Assembly: GCA_947626725.1 (NCBI GenBank)
Contig: CANQTI010000127.1
Span: 1-5,511, forward strand
Length of the DNA stretch: 5,511 bases
DNA from: an uncultured Eisenbergiella sp.
GTDB taxonomy: Bacteria; Bacillota; Clostridia; Lachnospirales; Lachnospiraceae
Reading direction: 5' to 3'
Below are positions 1 through 5,442 of this stretch, piece after piece. Position 1 is the first letter of the stretch. Every line of letters begins with the position of its first letter. The notes under the pieces were generated by a model that did not search any database, was not told the origin of the DNA, and worked only from the letters and a program-made list of their open reading frames with translations. The translations under genes were made by a program, and so were the position numbers.

Positions 1-36
1 TATAAAACGGACCGCCTGAAAGCGCAGGCGGTCCGT
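1..36 (-). terminator. Intrinsic terminator downstream of melA
   Basis: On the minus strand, about 30 bases after the melA stop codon, there is a perfect 12-bp stem (arms at 7-18 and 25-36, ACGGACCGCCTG on the plus strand) with a 6-base loop. The minus strand then reads TTTTATA. A GC-rich stem followed by a T run is a rho-independent terminator in the melA direction. It implies that melA is the last gene of its transcript, so no permease gene is co-transcribed behind it. On the plus strand the hairpin lacks a T-tract. Confidence 0.85.
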
Positions 37-66
37 CGGAAAAATCGGTCGGAGGAGCGAAAAAGC

Positions 67-1386
67 TCAGCGGTATTGCGGCAGATAGTCCCCGTGGGCG
101 GCGATCAGCTCGTCCACCATCTTCCGGATGGTGTCGATATCCAGCTCGCTGCCGGTGTGAGGATCCAGCATGGCCGCCTGATAGATATGGTCCAGACGGC
201 GGGTGCGGGCGGCCTCGATGGTGAGCAGCTGCACGTTGATGTTGGTCATGTTCATGGCGGCGCACTGCACGGGGAGCGCGCCCACATGACAGGGATGGAC
301 GCCGCTGCCGTTCACCAGGCAGGGCACCTCCACGCAGGCATCCTCCGGCAGGTTGGCGATCAGGTGTCCGGTGTTCAGGACGTTTCCGCCGATCTGATAA
401 GGGCGGCCGGTCACGCAGGCTTCCATGATCCAGGAAGCGTATTCGCGGGAACGCTTGTGTTCCTTCACGCCGTTTTCCAGAAGTCCGGCGTATTCCTTTT
501 TCCAGCCCTCGATCTGATTGACGCAGCGGCGGGGATATTCGTCCAGCGGGATGTTGTATCGGTTGATCCGGTCCGGATAACGGTCCTTGATGTAAAACAT
601 GTTGTACTCGGCGTTGTGCTCGCTGGACTCGGTGCAGTAGTAGCCGAAATTGCGGATGTAGTCCAGCCGCACCTTGTCCGTGAAATCGGGATCCGCCATT
701 TTCTCCGGGATCCGCGCCTTGATCTCCGGATAGAGATCCGTGCCGTTCCTGTCCTTCAGCTCCAAAAGCCAGCCCATGTGATTGATCCCGGCGATCAGCT
801 CCTTGCGGCCCTCCAGCTTATCCTCCATCCCCAGCTCCCGCAGCAGGCTCTCGGAGCAGACCTGGACACTGTGGCAGAGCCCTACGGTGCGTACGCCCGT
901 ATAGCGCTGCATGTAGCCGGAGAGCATGGCCATGGGATTGGTGTAGTTTAGGAACAGCGCGTCCGGGCAGACCTCTTCCATATCCCTGGCGAAGTCCTCC
1001 ATGACGGGAATGGTGCGCAGGGCCCGCATGATGCCGCCGATGCCCAGCGTATCGCCGATGGTCTGGCGCAGGCCGTATTTCTTCGGCACCTCGAAATCGA
1101 TGATCGTGCAGGGATCGTAAAGCCCCACCTGGATGGCGTTGATCACGAAATCTGCGCCCCGCAGAGCGTCCTTGCGCTGTTCGACGCCCAGGAAGCACTC
1201 GATGGTCCCGTACCCGCCCAGCGTCTGGCGCATGGCCTCCAGAATGGTCCGGCTCTCCTCCAGCCGCGTCCCGTCGATGTCGTAGAGCGCGAAGGTGCTC
1301 TCCCGCAGCGCTTCGCTGCACATGCAGTCCCCGATGACATTGCGCGCGAAAACAGTGCTTCCCGCGCCCATAAAGGTGATTTTCAT
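67..1386 (-). CDS. melA: Alpha-galactosidase, glycoside hydrolase family 4 (MelA-type)
   Basis: The 439-aa product is a cytoplasmic GH4 enzyme. The family hydrolyses alpha-galactosides such as melibiose by an NAD+- and Mn2+-dependent oxidation/elimination mechanism rather than the classical two-carboxylate route. Visible motifs: an N-terminal Rossmann nucleotide-binding start (KITFMGAGS, residues 2-10) with an acidic DID at 36-38; TIGDTLGIGGIMRALRTIP around 109-127; NYTNPMAM at 147-154; CHSVQ at 171-175; and GINHM at 200-204. In GH4 the Cys of the CHSV motif and the His of the NH motif hold the metal, and CHSV is the alpha-galactosidase version of this motif (other GH4 subgroups carry CDMP, CNVP or CHE). 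The sequence closely follows E. coli MelA as I remember it, through SREYAS near residue 320 and the C-terminal AAHGDYLP. The start is set by AAAGGAGGT four bases upstream of the ATG. The longer open frame to 1518 only translates leader hairpins. The AraC regulator is divergent and a terminator follows. Confidence 0.93.
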   Translation of the reverse strand: MKITFMGAGSTVFARNVIGDCMCSEALRESTFALYDIDGTRLEESRTILEAMRQTLGGYGTIECFLGVEQRKDALRGADFVINAIQVGLYDPCTIIDFEVPKKYGLRQTIGDTLGIGGIMRALRTIPVMEDFARDMEEVCPDALFLNYTNPMAMLSGYMQRYTGVRTVGLCHSVQVCSESLLRELGMEDKLEGRKELIAGINHMGWLLELKDRNGTDLYPEIKARIPEKMADPDFTDKVRLDYIRNFGYYCTESSEHNAEYNMFYIKDRYPDRINRYNIPLDEYPRRCVNQIEGWKKEYAGLLENGVKEHKRSREYASWIMEACVTGRPYQIGGNVLNTGHLIANLPEDACVEVPCLVNGSGVHPCHVGALPVQCAAMNMTNINVQLLTIEAARTRRLDHIYQAAMLDPHTGSELDIDTIRKMVDELIAAHGDYLPQYR

Positions 1387-1390
1387 AATG

Positions 1391-1399
1391 ACCTCCTTT
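1391..1399 (-). promoter_or_regulatory. Ribosome binding site deciding the melA start
   Basis: The minus strand reads AAAGGAGGT, then CATT, then ATG at 1386. This is a near-perfect Shine-Dalgarno sequence, and the protein after that ATG begins directly with the GH4 Rossmann strand. The in-frame upstream ATG at 1518 lies in a hairpin loop without a comparable site, so it is not used as the start here. Confidence 0.85.
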
Positions 1400-1403
1400 C
1401 GAA

Positions 1404-1526
1404 GCGTTTGCGCGACGAGGCGATGAGAACCGCAAATGCGGTTTCTCATCTGCCATAAAGGCTGTTTGTGACGCTCCCGGCACAAACAGCCGTGTGAAAA
1501 ATGAGCTATCGAGCTCATTTTTCACA
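1404..1526 (-). repeat. Three tandem strong hairpins in the melA leader (candidate dispersed palindromic element or structured leader)
   Basis: Three inverted repeats follow one another almost without a gap. The first is 1493-1507 with 1512-1526: 15-bp perfect arms (TGTGAAAAATGAGCT) and a 4-base loop. The second is 1460-1470 with 1481-1491: 11-bp perfect arms (GGCTGTTTGTG) and a 10-base loop. The third is 1422-1434 with 1437-1450: GATGAGAACCGCA against TGCGGTTTCTCATC, with one bulged base. A short tail, GCGTTTGCG at 1404-1412, can pair imperfectly with part of the third hairpin. If transcription starts at the promoter proposed at 1556-1584, all three fold in the melA 5' UTR just ahead of its ribosome binding site. 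The modular layout, ending exactly at a ribosome binding site, resembles intergenic palindromic repeats of clostridial genomes. That is an inference; only the palindromes are seen directly. Confidence 0.7.
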
Positions 1527-1536
1527 TCGTACCCCC

Positions 1537-1565
1537 TTGTTTTCCTTGTACCGACATTGTATCCT
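1537..1565 (+). promoter_or_regulatory. Weak candidate promoter for the AraC-family regulator
   Basis: TTGTTT (1537-1542) is followed after 17 bases by TATCCT (1560-1565). Both boxes match the sigma-A consensus only partly. It would overlap the melA -10 box on the other strand, giving face-to-face control of the divergent pair. It is the best I can see upstream of the regulator, but the evidence is thin. Confidence 0.25.
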
Positions 1566-1584
1566 GAAAAGGGGCGGGACGGAA
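1556..1584 (-). promoter_or_regulatory. Candidate melA promoter
   Basis: On the minus strand TACAAT (1556-1561, within GATACAAT) is a good -10 box. Seventeen bases upstream sits TTCCGT (1579-1584), a poor -35 box. A good -10 with a weak -35 is common at activator-dependent promoters and fits control by the divergent AraC-type protein. The predicted start near 1549 gives a melA leader of about 160 nt that contains the three hairpins. Confidence 0.5.
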
Positions 1585-1618
1585 ATCGTTTTATGTGGGA
1601 AATAGTTGTCGTTTTGTG
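1581..1618. promoter_or_regulatory. Direct repeat, candidate operator of the AraC-family regulator
   Basis: GGAAAT occurs at 1581-1586 and again at 1598-1603, 17 bases apart. Each copy is followed by a CGTTTT(A)TGTG-like stretch, at 1587-1597 and 1610-1618. AraC-family proteins typically bind direct repeats of about 17-18 bp that adjoin or overlap the -35 box of the promoter they activate. This repeat abuts the weak -35 proposed for melA. It also reaches to the ribosome binding site of the regulator gene, so autoregulation is possible. The repeat is seen; its function is inferred. Confidence 0.4.
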
Positions 1619-1629
1619 AGGTACAGGGA

Positions 1630-2547
1630 ATGGACATGAAAGCGGTCATTGTGATGGACGCCCATTATGGCGGGCTGAATCCGGTCCAGCTGGGGCGGCA
1701 GGACTGTGAGCCTGGGCACGCCTTCGGTCCGGCGGTGCGCACGCACTGGCTTTTGCATTATGTACATTCCGGTATGGGGCGCTTCCAGCGGGACGGCGCG
1801 ACGTATCAGGTGAATCCGGGGGAGATCTTCGTGATCCCGCCCTATATGGAGACCTGGTACGGGGCGGATGCGGAAAAACCGTGGAAATACACGTGGATCG
1901 GCTTTGAGGCGGACGGGCCGCTGCCGGAGATCCTGTCCCGGCCCGTGATCTCCTGCCCGGAGGCGGGCGTGCTGTTTGATGAAATGCTCACCTGCGACAA
2001 GATGGAGAACGGCCGCAGCGCGTTTCTGGCCGGCTGTCTGTGGAAGCTGATGAGCCTGTTCCTGGAGCAGGGGGAGAAAAAGTCGGACTATGTGGACAAG
2101 GCGATCCACTGCATGCGCTCGGAATACGCCAGCGGGATCACCATTCAGGAGGTGGCGGACCGCCTGGGGATCGACAGGAGTTATTTTTCCGCGCTGTTCT
2201 CCGGACAGACGGGCATGCCGCCCAACGAATACCTGATCCGGCTGCGCCTGTCCAGAGCGGCGGAGCTGATGAAGGTCCACGGGGAGCGTCCGTCCACCGC
2301 GGCGATCTCTGTGGGATATCACGACCTGTATCATTTTTCGCGGATCTTCAAAAAATACTACGGCATGTCGCCGCGGGCGTGGATGAGGTGTGAGACAGAA
2401 CAAGCTGCGGCGAAGCAGAAGGCGGTGGGACGGAGCGCCGTGGAGCTATATGCGAAGGAACAGGACACAGAGGAAATGGCGGATTTTCTCCGAAAAGAGG
2501 ACGTCAGAGGGCAGGATCGGCAGAAGGGAGCTGAGCAGGATGGCTGA
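1630..2547 (+). CDS. AraC-family transcriptional regulator with cupin sensor domain (probable melA regulator)
   Basis: The 305-aa DNA-binding regulator probably responds to an alpha-galactoside. The N-terminal part (about residues 35-100) has the AraC-type cupin pattern: HWLLHYVHSGMGRF from H39, then VNPGEIFVIPPY up to about residue 72. The C-terminal part has the paired AraC helix-turn-helix motifs, ITIQEVADRLGIDRSYFSALF from residue 170 and the second from about 220 to 252, ending in the family signature YHFSRIFKKYYGMSP. About 53 highly charged residues follow the usual end of the domain, which is unusual. I place the start at ATG 1630, with GAGGT seven bases upstream; ATG 1636 is also possible, and a TTG at 1606 looks too far upstream. 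The gene is divergent from melA, the usual position for a MelR/RafR-like activator. Its last codons overlap cca by 8 bases. Family certain; the target is inferred from position. Confidence 0.9.
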   Translation: MDMKAVIVMDAHYGGLNPVQLGRQDCEPGHAFGPAVRTHWLLHYVHSGMGRFQRDGATYQVNPGEIFVIPPYMETWYGADAEKPWKYTWIGFEADGPLPEILSRPVISCPEAGVLFDEMLTCDKMENGRSAFLAGCLWKLMSLFLEQGEKKSDYVDKAIHCMRSEYASGITIQEVADRLGIDRSYFSALFSGQTGMPPNEYLIRLRLSRAAELMKVHGERPSTAAISVGYHDLYHFSRIFKKYYGMSPRAWMRCETEQAAAKQKAVGRSAVELYAKEQDTEEMADFLRKEDVRGQDRQKGAEQDG

Positions 2548-3886
2548 AAAAGTGCAGATCTCTCTGCCGGAACAGGTATCCGGCATCATAAGAACCCTAC
2601 GGGGCGCGGGCTTTGAGGCCTGGGCCGTGGGAGGCTGTGTGCGGGACAGCCTGCTGGGGCGCGTGCCGGACGACTGGGATATCACCACCTCGGCCAGGCC
2701 CGGACAGGTAAAGCGGCTTTTCCCCCGCACGGTGGATACCGGCATACGGCACGGCACGGTGACGGTCCTGATCGGGCGGACGGGATACGAGGTGACGACC
2801 TACCGCATCGACGGCGCATATGAGGACGGACGGCACCCGAAGGAGGTGACGTTCACCGCATCCCTGGAGGAGGACCTGAAGCGTCGGGATTTCACGATCA
2901 ACGCCATGGCGTACAGCGAGGAAGGTGGGCTGGTGGACCTGTTTCACGGTGCGGAGGATATGGAGCGCCGTCTGATTCGCTGCGTGGGGGACCCGACGGA
3001 GCGTTTTTCGGAGGACGGGCTGCGGCTGATGCGTGCTGTGCGGTTTTCTGCACAGTTGGGCTATGAGATCGAGCCGGGGACCAGGGCGGCCATTTGCACG
3101 CTGGCACCCACATTGCAAAAGATCAGTGCCGAGCGCATCCGAACAGAGTTTGTGAAGCTTTTGTGCAGCGACCGTCCGGAGTGGTTCCGTCTCTGTTATG
3201 AGACGGGGCTGACCGCCGTTTTTTTCCCGGAATTTGACCGGATGATGGAGACAGAACAGCATAATGTGCACCACTGTTATACGGTGGGAGAGCATACGCT
3301 GCACGCCCTGGCAGAGAGTGTGTCCGATAGAACATTGCGGCTGGCGGTTCTCTTTCATGATGTGGGGAAACCGATGACGAAAACCACAGACAGTGCGGGC
3401 GTGGATCATTTTTATGGACACGCGGAGGCCGGTGCCGGGATCGCTCGGACGGTGCTGCGCCGTCTGAAATTCGACAATGAGACGACGGACCGCGTGGTCC
3501 GGCTGGTAAGGGCGCATGATGTAAAGATCGAGCCGGGCCGGAAATATATGCGCCGCGCACTGCACCGGCTGGGCGCGGATTTGTTTCCCGCGCTGTTCGA
3601 CCTGAAGGAAGCGGATTTGAGGGCCCAAAGCGCGTATGAGCGGGAAAAAAAGCAGGTGCAGCTCGATGTCATGCGCAGGGAGCATGCGGCGGTGCTGGCC
3701 GCCGGCGATTGCGTTTCCCTGAAAGAACTTGCCGTAAACGGCAGTGATCTGCTGGCCGTTGGGCTGTCTCCGGGGCGGGAGTTGGGCAATGTTCTGCAGG
3801 GGCTTCTGGATCAGGTGATCGAAGATCCTTCCCGAAATACGCGCGAATATCTGCTGGCGGAGGTCAAGAGGATAGTGGGGATTTGA
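2540..3886 (+). CDS. cca: tRNA nucleotidyltransferase (CCA-adding enzyme, class II, with HD domain)
   Basis: The 448-aa enzyme adds or repairs the 3'-terminal CCA of tRNAs using CTP and ATP. Residues 31-48 carry the class II signature GGCVRDSLLGRVPDDWDI, with metal-binding Asp45 and Asp47. RRDFTINAMA follows at 115-124, then EDGLR at 158-162 (the amino-acid template that selects the incoming base in this class) and ISAERIRTEF at 195-204. The loop between the first two motifs (about 92-111, with EDGRHP) appears intact. CC-adding enzymes have lost this loop, which argues for full CCA or A addition. An HD phosphohydrolase domain follows, with H252 and LFHDVGKP around 271-278. A poly(A) polymerase role cannot be excluded from sequence, since the families are close. 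ATG 2540 has GGGAG nine bases upstream, and translation is probably coupled to the regulator through the 8-base overlap. I see no terminator after it. Confidence 0.9.
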   Translation: MAEKVQISLPEQVSGIIRTLRGAGFEAWAVGGCVRDSLLGRVPDDWDITTSARPGQVKRLFPRTVDTGIRHGTVTVLIGRTGYEVTTYRIDGAYEDGRHPKEVTFTASLEEDLKRRDFTINAMAYSEEGGLVDLFHGAEDMERRLIRCVGDPTERFSEDGLRLMRAVRFSAQLGYEIEPGTRAAICTLAPTLQKISAERIRTEFVKLLCSDRPEWFRLCYETGLTAVFFPEFDRMMETEQHNVHHCYTVGEHTLHALAESVSDRTLRLAVLFHDVGKPMTKTTDSAGVDHFYGHAEAGAGIARTVLRRLKFDNETTDRVVRLVRAHDVKIEPGRKYMRRALHRLGADLFPALFDLKEADLRAQSAYEREKKQVQLDVMRREHAAVLAAGDCVSLKELAVNGSDLLAVGLSPGRELGNVLQGLLDQVIEDPSRNTREYLLAEVKRIVGI

Positions 3887-3913
3887 CACTCTCAAAATCG
3901 CACCCCGGCGAAC

Positions 3914-3941
3914 ATAACCGAAAGATTTCTTTCATAAGATA
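3914..3941 (+). promoter_or_regulatory. Candidate mother-cell (SigE/SigK-like) sporulation promoter
   Basis: CATAAGATA at 3933-3941 fits the SigK -10 pattern CATAnnnTA exactly and the SigE -10 partly. An ATA at 3914-3916 lies 16 bases upstream, as in SigE -35 boxes. An AC at 3912-3913 is about one base too far for an ideal SigK -35. There is no convincing sigma-A promoter in this 86-base gap. A mother-cell promoter suits the CotS-like gene that follows. Such short patterns can arise by chance. Confidence 0.4.
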
Positions 3942-3972
3942 GTATCACCTTAGCCTTGGGAGGGAATCTTAC

Positions 3973-4956
3973 GTGAACGACAGAGCGGTGAGCGTGCTGG
4001 AAAATTATGATTTTGAGGTGCTCCGGACACAGAAAAGCCGGAATGCCATTCTTTTTGAAACGAATAAAGGATGGATGATCCTGAAAGAATATAAAGGTCC
4101 CATTTTTCGGCTGGAACTTCTGGAAAAGCTTTTGGAGGGCATCGCGGAAAACGGCTTTTCACAGATTGAGAGCGTCTGCCGCAATAAGGAGGGCGCACTT
4201 TTTTGCAGGGACCAGGAACAGAACGCCTGCATTGTCAAGACCTGGCCGGGAGGAAGGGAGTGCAGTCTGAAGGACGGTCAGGAATGCCGGACTGCCATGA
4301 CGCTGTTGGCCAGACTTCATAAGGCCATGAGCCTGCCGCAGCTGGCGGCGGAAAGCGGGATGCGTGCACAGAGCCTGTATGAAGAATATGAAAAGAGAAA
4401 CCGAGAGTTGAAAAGAGTACGCCGTTTCCTGCGGGAAAAAGGGCAGAAGACCGCATTTGAGATTTATCTGCAGCAGCATTTGGATCTTTTTCTGGAGGAG
4501 GCGCTGCGGGTGACGGAGGATGTGAAGGCCTATGGCGAGGTGCTGGGAGTAAGGACATGCGAGGCGGATGGAACTTTTTGTCATGGGGATTTCCAACATC
4601 ACAACCTGCTCTGTGCGCAGAATGCTTCCATCGTTAATTTTGAAAAGTTCGCACTGGATTGTCAGATGCGGGATCTCTATCTTTTTTTGCGCAAACTTAT
4701 GGAAAAGACCAACTGGTCTGTGCCGCTGGCAAGAGGGCTTTTGGACGTGTACGGAAAGGAGAAAAAGCTTTCAGCGTCAGACACTCTGCAGCTGTATTAC
4801 CGCTTCGCCTATCCGGAAAAGTTCTGGAAGATCGTCAACTTTTATTATAATAGCGGAAAGGCGTGGATTCCCGGACGCAATATGGAAAAGCTGGAAAGGA
4901 TTCTGGCACAAAGAAAGATAAAAAAAGCCTTTTTGGAGCAGACATTTTCCCTGTAG
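3973..4956 (+). CDS. CotS-family spore coat protein with aminoglycoside-phosphotransferase-like kinase fold
   Basis: The 327-aa protein has no signal peptide or membrane segment. It matches the CotS/YsxE family of spore-coat proteins, which carry a kinase fold related to aminoglycoside and choline kinases. Visible: VLENYDFEVL near the N-terminus; WMILKEYKG with Lys38 at the ATP-binding lysine position; a catalytic-loop HGDFQHHN at 204-211; then VNFEK, where Asn222 replaces the usual metal-binding Asp; then RDLYLFLRKLMEKTNW. The C-terminal part is Lys-rich and contains FWKIVNFYYNS. The start is a GTG at 3973 with GGGAGGG eight bases upstream. Codon use is visibly more AT-rich than in the genes to its left. 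It may be transcribed from its own sporulation promoter. The stop lies only three bases before the hup -35 box, with no terminator between. CotS in Bacillus subtilis is an inner-coat protein; the exact role here is inferred. Confidence 0.8.
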   Translation: MNDRAVSVLENYDFEVLRTQKSRNAILFETNKGWMILKEYKGPIFRLELLEKLLEGIAENGFSQIESVCRNKEGALFCRDQEQNACIVKTWPGGRECSLKDGQECRTAMTLLARLHKAMSLPQLAAESGMRAQSLYEEYEKRNRELKRVRRFLREKGQKTAFEIYLQQHLDLFLEEALRVTEDVKAYGEVLGVRTCEADGTFCHGDFQHHNLLCAQNASIVNFEKFALDCQMRDLYLFLRKLMEKTNWSVPLARGLLDVYGKEKKLSASDTLQLYYRFAYPEKFWKIVNFYYNSGKAWIPGRNMEKLERILAQRKIKKAFLEQTFSL

Positions 4957-4959
4957 CTC

Positions 4960-4988
4960 TTGACAAAACGGGTGAGTGCGCGTATAAA
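4960..4988 (+). promoter_or_regulatory. Near-consensus sigma-A promoter of hup
   Basis: TTGACA (4960-4965), a 17-base spacer and TATAAA (4983-4988, within TATAAAT) form an almost perfect housekeeping promoter. Transcription should begin near 4994-4996, leaving a leader of about 137 nt before hup. Strong constitutive expression suits an abundant nucleoid protein. Confidence 0.88.
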
Positions 4989-5045
4989 TAGAATATGGCG
5001 CTTAGGGAAAAGGAGATTCCAGGGGCCGGATCATTCATTGTGACG

Positions 5046-5100
5046 ATAGAAAATTTGCTGTTATTTGCAGCAGCAGAAAGCTGTGAAGCTTGTTTTCTAT
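5046..5100 (+). promoter_or_regulatory. Structured hup leader: possible three-way junction
   Basis: A perfect 8-bp closing helix (ATAGAAAA at 5046-5053 with TTTTCTAT at 5093-5100) encloses two hairpins. One is TGCTG/CAGCA (5056-5060 with 5068-5072) with a 7-base loop. The other is AAGCT/AGCTT (5078-5082 with 5087-5091) closed by GTGA, a GNRA-type tetraloop. After it, AGAAT (5109-5113) and ATTCT (5124-5128) could form a weak stem that presents AGGAGG (5118-5123) in its loop. The pairings are visible; a regulatory role is inferred. I do not recognise it as a known riboswitch or protein leader. Confidence 0.4.
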
Positions 5101-5131
5101 GCAAAATCAGAATTTACAGGAGGATTCTATA

Positions 5132-5404
5132 ATGAACAAAGCAGAATTGATCGCTGCCATCGCAGAAGAGGCCGGTCTTTCCAAAAAGGACGCGGAGAAA
5201 GCTCTGAAGGCATTTACGGATGTCGTAGCGGCACAGATGAAGAAGGGTGAAAAGGTGCAGTTGGTTGGCTTTGGTACTTTTGAGGTATCCGAGAGAGGTG
5301 AGAGAGAAGGCCGGAACCCGCAGACTGGCAAACCGATGATGATTTCGGCTTCCAAGACTCCCAGATTCAAGGCCGGGAAGGCTTTAAAGGATTCCCTTAA
5401 CTGA
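5132..5404 (+). CDS. hup: Histone-like DNA-binding protein HU
   Basis: The 90-aa product is the usual length for HU, a dimeric nucleoid protein that bends and compacts DNA with little sequence preference. The N-terminal helical part MNKAELIAAIAEEAGLSKKD forms the dimer core. GFGTFEV at 46-52 and R55 precede the DNA-binding beta-arm. The arm tip RNPQTGK at 61-67 carries Pro63, the residue that intercalates into DNA in this family. The C-terminus FKAGKALKDSLN is typical. The start is ATG 5132 with AGGAGG eight bases upstream. An open frame extends farther upstream, but the HU fold begins exactly here. The gene has its own strong promoter, a structured leader and its own terminator, so it is probably monocistronic. 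The sequence resembles clostridial HU. Confidence 0.97.
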   Translation: MNKAELIAAIAEEAGLSKKDAEKALKAFTDVVAAQMKKGEKVQLVGFGTFEVSERGEREGRNPQTGKPMMISASKTPRFKAGKALKDSLN

Positions 5405-5413
5405 GAATCGCGC

Positions 5414-5442
5414 GGCAGCTGCCAATGGCAGCTGCTGTTTTT
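5414..5442 (+). terminator. Intrinsic terminator of hup
   Basis: A perfect 9-bp stem (GCAGCTGCC at 5415-5423 with GGCAGCTGC at 5427-5435) has a 3-base loop, plus a flanking G-T pair. TGTTTTT follows directly (5436-5442). It lies ten bases after the hup stop codon. The sequence right behind the T run looks like a group II intron start, so this hairpin probably also served as the intron's insertion target. Confidence 0.9.

Noticed and set aside
76..951. Long plus-strand open frame of 291 codons opposite melA
   Set aside because: It is an antisense shadow of a GC-rich gene. The translation is low-complexity and rich in His, Val, Gly and Asp without family motifs, while the other strand encodes an unmistakable GH4 enzyme.
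1387..1518. Extension of melA by 44 residues to the ATG at 1516-1518
   Set aside because: The added residues translate the leader hairpins, there is no good ribosome binding site, and the GH4 Rossmann start follows a near-perfect AAAGGAGGT at 1391-1399.
818..1525. Second minus-strand open frame overlapping melA
   Set aside because: It is the neighbouring frame of melA and gives an Arg/His/Gly-rich translation typical of a frame-shifted GC-rich gene.
2597..3895. Minus-strand open frame of 432 codons opposite cca
   Set aside because: It lies fully antisense to a gene with all class II nucleotidyltransferase motifs. The translation shows no recognisable domain, and there is no ribosome binding site or promoter.
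3918..3932. GAAAGATTTCTTTC inverted repeat in the gap after cca, considered as a cca terminator
   Set aside because: The stem is short and AT-rich, leaves only a two-base loop, and no T-tract follows.
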